A stretch of DNA of 9,479 nucleotides from an uncultured Eubacteriales bacterium. Lineage in GTDB: Bacteria; Bacillota_A; Clostridia; Oscillospirales; Oscillospiraceae. A program made the position numbers and the translations under genes. Numbering within the stretch: the first letter of the stretch is position 1; every line of letters begins with the position of its first letter. Shown here piece by piece: positions 7,376 through 9,479 of the stretch. The notes under the pieces were generated by a model that had not been told where the DNA came from, searched no databases, and saw only the letters and a program-made list of their open reading frames with translations. The DNA lies in NCBI GenBank assembly GCA_949739085.1, contig CATIYU010000040.1:1-9479 (forward strand), written 5' to 3'.

Positions 7376-7528
7376 ATGAGCCCGCTTCCGACGGATATGG
7401 ACATTCTGACGCCGTCTGATGACCGGGTGTTCAAGTTGATTTTGACCAAAGATGACGCAAAACCTGTTTTAATGGATCTGTGCGATCTGCACTCGTCTCA
7501 ACCGTCCAAAGGGGGTGCGCCGATATGA
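7376..7528 (+). pseudogene. Rpn-family nuclease / putative transposase, N-terminal scrap
   Basis: Rpn (PD-(D/E)XK) proteins are recombination-promoting nucleases common as multicopy genes in clostridia. ATG 7376 has GGGGGAG 8 bases upstream. The first residues, MSPLPTDMDILTPSDDRVFK then LILTKDDAKPVLMDL, are the characteristic opening of the family. After MDL the sequence diverges and stops at TGA 7526-7528 after 50 codons; full proteins are about 280-320 residues, so the nuclease motifs are absent. It starts right behind the truncated XRE gene, and the upstream Shine-Dalgarno region overlaps the XRE frame. The following 7529-7698 holds no gene I can recognise. Confidence 0.65.
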
Positions 7529-7707
7529 TCGGCTGGCCCGGACGCATCAAGTGACTTTTTGCTCCTACACGGTATTTCCCAATCGGGCTGTGCATGTCAA
7601 TTCCTTTTCGCCGCGTCATGACAGGGACACTGAGCAAGTTATAAGAGCGGAGCATACCAATTTGCGGTAAACTCTGTTCATGAAAAATCCCGTTTTATGG
7701 AGGAAGT

Positions 7708-8232
7708 ATGGCTTTAATATTGATAAAGCTCACGAAGGAATATGAAAAACAGTTGTGTGAGATGATTGATGAGTGGAAATTAGACCAGGAGATCAACCAC
7801 ACCAATCACTCGCCATGGGCAATCTTTAAAAACGATCATCGTGATTTCAATTATTATCTGGAACACCTCGAATTGAAAGAATCTACCGAAGACCTGGTTC
7901 CCGATTCGGTGTTCTTCCTGTTGGACGAAGACAGAGATAGACTTCTTGGGGCTGTAAATATCCGTCATTATTTGAGTGACTCTCTGCTGAAAGAAGGCGG
8001 GCATATCGGAGCTGGAATCAGGCCTAGTGAAAGAAGGAAGGGTTATGCGACAGAGATGATCCGTCTGGCACTGACTGAATGTAAGAAACTAGGTATAGAT
8101 CGTGTGCTGATGACATGCGATAAGGATAATATCGGTTCTGCCAAATCTATCATTAAAAATGGCGGCGTTCTTGAAAACGAGTTTGTGAATTCCGATGGTG
8201 ATGTAGAGCAAAGATATTGGATTTCGATTTAA
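7708..8232 (+). CDS. GNAT-family N-acetyltransferase
   Basis: GNAT enzymes transfer an acetyl group from acetyl-CoA to an amine; the substrate here is unknown. The 174-residue protein is full length for the family. ATG 7708 follows GGAGG (7699-7703) with only 4 intervening bases. The N-terminal helices (residues 10-60) are acidic; LLGAVNIRHYL (79-89) is the central beta-strand region, and GHIGAGIRPSERRKGYATEM (98-117) contains the acetyl-CoA pyrophosphate-binding loop R-R-K-G-Y-A (109-114). The C-terminal part DRVLMTCDKDNIGSAKSIIK (131-150) and NGGVLENEF (151-159) match the usual N-x-x-S motif and final strands. It is the only unbroken gene in the window, surrounded by pseudogene fragments. 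It could be cargo of a former element or a locally selected gene. Confidence 0.9.
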   Translation: MALILIKLTKEYEKQLCEMIDEWKLDQEINHTNHSPWAIFKNDHRDFNYYLEHLELKESTEDLVPDSVFFLLDEDRDRLLGAVNIRHYLSDSLLKEGGHIGAGIRPSERRKGYATEMIRLALTECKKLGIDRVLMTCDKDNIGSAKSIIKNGGVLENEFVNSDGDVEQRYWISI

Positions 8233-8270
8233 TGCCGGTTCATTCATATTTTTCGGAGAGATCTTCGGGC

Positions 8271-8380
8271 CAGTCATTTTTCTACTCGTCCAACCTCAAC
8301 GCAGCGCTTGACGCGCCGCCGAGTTCTGATCACACAGCGAATATCGCGCTAGGACCACCACAACTTGTTTTCTATGTAAA
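8271..8380 (-). pseudogene. second, decayed copy of the antirepressor N-terminus
   Basis: On the minus strand the sequence matches the 5' part of the antirepressor at about 4001-4107 over some 105 bases with several small gaps and many substitutions. Shared stretches include CATAGAAAAC, GTTGTGGTGG, GCGCGTCAAG, TGCTGCG/GCTGCGT and GAAAAATGACT. Translated pieces read YIENKLWW and SSAALRLD-like, but indels and stops break every frame. A further short match (AAGCACTTCCACTTT near 8395-8409 against 4377-4391) may be the upstream helicase gene, which would indicate the same two-gene module in the same orientation with most of the helicase deleted. Confidence 0.65.
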
Positions 8381-8688
8381 TCATCCAACAGCTTAAGCAC
8401 TTCCACTTTCAGAAGAAAACTACATGGATGCTCCTGCAAATTGCCTCAAATGTATCGGGCGCAGTCCGGCCGCAAGATGTACACGGCCAACTCCAATCAT
8501 TTGTGGGATTTATATATGCGTTCAAAAATATCGAATAGATTGGAAACTTTTTTACAAATTTTTTTCGATATAGGGCCGCTCCGTCAATCTGATACCTGAC
8601 GAAGCGGCCCTATATTGTCAAATCTCCCAAAACCCCACGCAAGAAATTATAGAAATGCACGAAAAAGCACAACGCGATAAAGTTTTCG
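8381..8688. other. intergenic stretch, mostly unassigned
   Basis: Between the antirepressor copy and the riboswitch promoter lies AT-rich DNA. Short open frames on both strands (for example plus-strand MLLQIASNVSGAVRPQDVHG from 8430) are not recognisable. The only definite structure is the long inverted repeat at 8568-8615. Confidence 0.45.
8568..8615. repeat. long perfect inverted repeat (hairpin)
   Basis: ATATAGGGCCGCT (8568-8580) is exactly complementary to AGCGGCCCTATAT (8603-8615). Inside, CGTCA (8582-8586) pairs with TGACG (8597-8601) after one mismatch, leaving a 10-base loop. Total stem is 18 pairs. There is no T-tract on the 3' side on either strand (the T7 tract lies on the 5' side of the plus strand), so it is not a standard Rho-independent terminator. 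A dispersed palindromic repeat or a transposon-end remnant is possible. Confidence 0.7.
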
Positions 8689-8717
8689 TTGACAAATTCG
8701 TGATTCCAATATATTTT
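8689..8717 (+). promoter_or_regulatory. candidate promoter of the glycine riboswitch-gcvT transcript
   Basis: TTGACA (8689-8694) is followed after 17 bases by TATTTT (8712-8717), a consensus -35 and a fair -10. The predicted start near 8724 lies about 60 bases before the first aptamer. AT-rich context on both sides fits a sigma-70-type promoter. Confidence 0.55.
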
Positions 8718-8785
8718 AATTATAGAGCATTCAGATGAAACGCAAAAATCGTATATATCAATAAATATGAATATTCGGATGAACG

Positions 8786-8946
8786 GCTTAGGAGAGTCCG
8801 CGAACGCGGCGCCGAAGGAGCAAACTGCCATTCTCTCTCAGGTAAAAGGGACTGGGCCGGGACGAAAATCTGGAAAGCGCTGCGGCGCACCGACGGGGCA
8901 ACCGGAGGATTTTTCTCCGGGAATCTCTCAGGTCTTGATAAACAGA
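8786..8946 (+). promoter_or_regulatory. tandem glycine riboswitch
   Basis: Two glycine aptamers in series sense glycine and control the glycine cleavage gene downstream. Aptamer 1 (about 8786-8855) has GGAGAGTCC, the conserved GCCGAAGGAGCAA, and CTCTCAGGTAAAAGGGAC. Aptamer 2 (about 8862-8946) has GCACCGACGGGGCAACC, a P3a-like stem GGAGG...CTCC and AATCTCTCAGGT. Its P1 can pair TCTG near 8870 with CAGA at 8943-8946, immediately before the terminator stem. In most bacteria this riboswitch turns on gcv genes when glycine is abundant. The position 5' of gcvT fits that role. Confidence 0.95.
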
Positions 8947-8979
8947 GGCGTGACAGTATTTGTCGCGCCCTGTTTTTTT
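8947..8979 (+). terminator. riboswitch-controlled Rho-independent terminator
   Basis: GGCGTGACA (8947-8955) pairs with TGTCGCGCC (8961-8969), nine pairs including one G-T wobble, with a GTATT loop, and is followed by CTGTTTTTTT (8970-8979). The stem starts exactly where the 3' strand of aptamer 2 P1 ends, so ligand-dependent competition is plausible. Confidence 0.85.
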
Positions 8980-8980
8980 G

Positions 8981-9103
8981 CCCGGCAGCGGTATTGTGAG
9001 GAAACAGGCCACACGGCAGTGTAGCCTGTATTTTCTATTTTATTTTGAAGGAGGAACCCCAACTATGAGCGATTTAAAGCGTACGCAGCTCTACGATGTC
9101 CAC
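8981..9103 (+). repeat. left arm of a 123-base inverted repeat
   Basis: This arm covers the gcvT leader after the terminator, the Shine-Dalgarno sequence (AAGGAGG, 9048-9054) and the first 13 codons of gcvT. Its reverse complement reappears at 9356-9479. The first 76 bases are identical; the last part has one gap and about eight mismatches. Confidence 0.93.
9004..9045 (+). terminator. second hairpin with T-rich tail before gcvT
   Basis: ACAGGCCACAC (9004-9014) pairs with GTGTAGCCTGT (9019-9029), 10 of 11 positions with one C-A mismatch, loop GGCA. It is followed by ATTTTCTATTTTATTTTG. The tail is interrupted by C and A, so termination would be weak. It could be a second attenuator or a leader stabiliser in front of the gcvT ribosome binding site. 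Confidence 0.5.
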
Positions 9104-9362
9104 GTGGCGGCCGGCGCCACCATGGTGGATTTCGGCGGATGGGAAATGCCCATCGAGTACCCCACGAAGATCGTGGCCGAACACCTGCATACCCGGCACT
9201 TTTGCAGCCTCTTTGACGTCTCCCACATGGGCCGCATCCTGGTGGAGGGGCCGGAACGGGTCCCCTTCCTCCAGCACGTGCTATCCAGCAACGTGCTGGC
9301 CCTGGACCTCAACCAGTCCCAGTACGCCATCATCCCCAACGAGCGGGGCGGCGCCGTGGACG
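9065..9362 (+). CDS. gcvT: aminomethyltransferase GcvT (glycine cleavage T-protein), 5' part
   Basis: GcvT releases ammonia from the aminomethyl group carried on H-protein and passes the one-carbon unit to tetrahydrofolate. ATG 9065 follows AAGGAGG with 10-base spacing. The protein starts MSDLKRTQLYDVHVAAGATM and shows family motifs DFGGWEMPIEYP, IVAEHLHTRHF, LFDVSHMGRILVEGP, FLQHVLSSNV and QYAIIPNERGGAVD. About 99 of the usual 360-370 residues are present. After GTGGACG (9356-9362), where the family would continue VDDxxxYR, the sequence switches into a reverse-oriented copy of the leader, so the open frame to the window end is not GcvT. Codon GC content is clearly higher than in the pseudogene region. 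Regulated by the upstream glycine riboswitch. Confidence 0.93.
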
Positions 9363-9394
9363 CCGTAGAGCTGGGTGCGCTTCAACTCGCTCAT
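9356..9394 (-). CDS. gcvT: first codons of a diverged, inverted gcvT copy
   Basis: On the minus strand, ATG at 9394-9392 follows AAGGAGG and reads MSELKRTQLYGVH. Against the plus-strand gene it has six base changes in 39, mostly third-position (GAG/GAT, TTG/TTA, CGC/CGT, ACC/ACG) plus a D-to-G change. It stops at the junction with the plus-strand gene. The pattern of synonymous changes shows it is a real coding sequence from another strain or paralogue rather than a copy of the same molecule. Confidence 0.7.
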
Positions 9395-9479
9395 AGCTGG
9401 GGATTCCTCCTTCAAAATAAAATAGAAAATACAGGCTACACTGCCGTGTGGCCTGTTTCCTCACAATACCGCTGCCGGG
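9356..9479 (-). repeat. right arm of the inverted repeat
   Basis: Reverse complement of 8981-9103 with a one-base insertion, running exactly to the window end. The join to gcvT lies at the shared word GTGGAC(G), which occurs naturally in both the forward gene (GAVD codons) and the reverse complement of the gene start (GTCCAC). Confidence 0.92.

Noticed and set aside
7431..7655. Minus-strand 74-codon open frame opposite the Rpn scrap
   Set aside because: No recognisable motif and no good ribosome binding site; it overlaps the Rpn-like plus-strand coding start.
8568..8615. Hairpin as a Rho-independent terminator
   Set aside because: The T7 tract precedes the stem on the plus strand and becomes an A-tract downstream on the minus strand, so neither direction has a terminator tail.
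9363..9479. Open frame continuing gcvT to the window end
   Set aside because: It translates the reverse complement of a non-coding leader and has no GcvT character.
1..9479. CRISPR array, tRNA or rRNA genes
   Set aside because: No regularly spaced direct repeats and no tRNA or rRNA conserved segments were seen on either strand.

Overview
The window looks like chromosomal or metagenome-assembled DNA from a low-to-mid GC anaerobic Firmicute, most likely a gut clostridium (Oscillospiraceae-like). The basis is the AGGAGG-type ribosome binding sites, a tandem glycine riboswitch in front of gcvT, and gene families typical of such genomes: Tn7-like transposase parts, BRO/KilAC antirepressor, Rpn nuclease, XRE-cupin regulator, and HD, SNF and LysE proteins. 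This assignment is inference from family recognition; no database search was possible.

Layout. 1-558: no gene I can recognise. 559-1162 (+): YkgJ-type cysteine-cluster protein gene killed by three in-frame stops. 1163-1718: no gene. 1719-2722 (+): remains of a Tn7-like transposon (N-terminal half of a TnsB-like transposase, then a frameshifted TniQ/TnsD start; the DDE domain and tnsC are gone). 2724-3408 (+): remains of a serine recombinase and small accessory ORFs. 3410-4849 (-): a decayed two-gene mobile module, RecD2-like helicase followed by BRO-N/KilAC antirepressor. 4889-6835 (-): a decayed set of HD-domain protein, SNF-family Na+-dependent transporter and LysE/RhtB-family exporter. Divergent from it at 6978 (+) is an XRE-cupin regulator cut inside its cupin domain and abutting an N-terminal scrap of an Rpn-family nuclease (7376-7528). 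7708-8232 (+): an intact GNAT acetyltransferase, the only full-length gene in the window. 8271-8380 (-): a second, more decayed copy of the antirepressor N-terminus. 8689-9479: promoter, tandem glycine riboswitch, terminator(s) and the start of gcvT. About 100 codons into gcvT the sequence folds back into an inverted copy of its own leader plus the first codons of a diverged gcvT.

How it fits together. The right end carries housekeeping glycine-cleavage control. Everything to the left, apart from the GNAT gene, is a gene graveyard: mobile-element pieces joined to a dead amino-acid transport locus that an XRE-cupin protein probably once controlled from a shared operator. At least four frame breaks are explained by the loss of one base in an A/T run; others are nonsense substitutions or large deletions. 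I found no convincing undescribed system. The most unusual items are the inverted gcvT leader at the right edge (possibly an assembly or amplification chimera), the homopolymer-deletion pattern, and the palindrome in the divergent promoter region.
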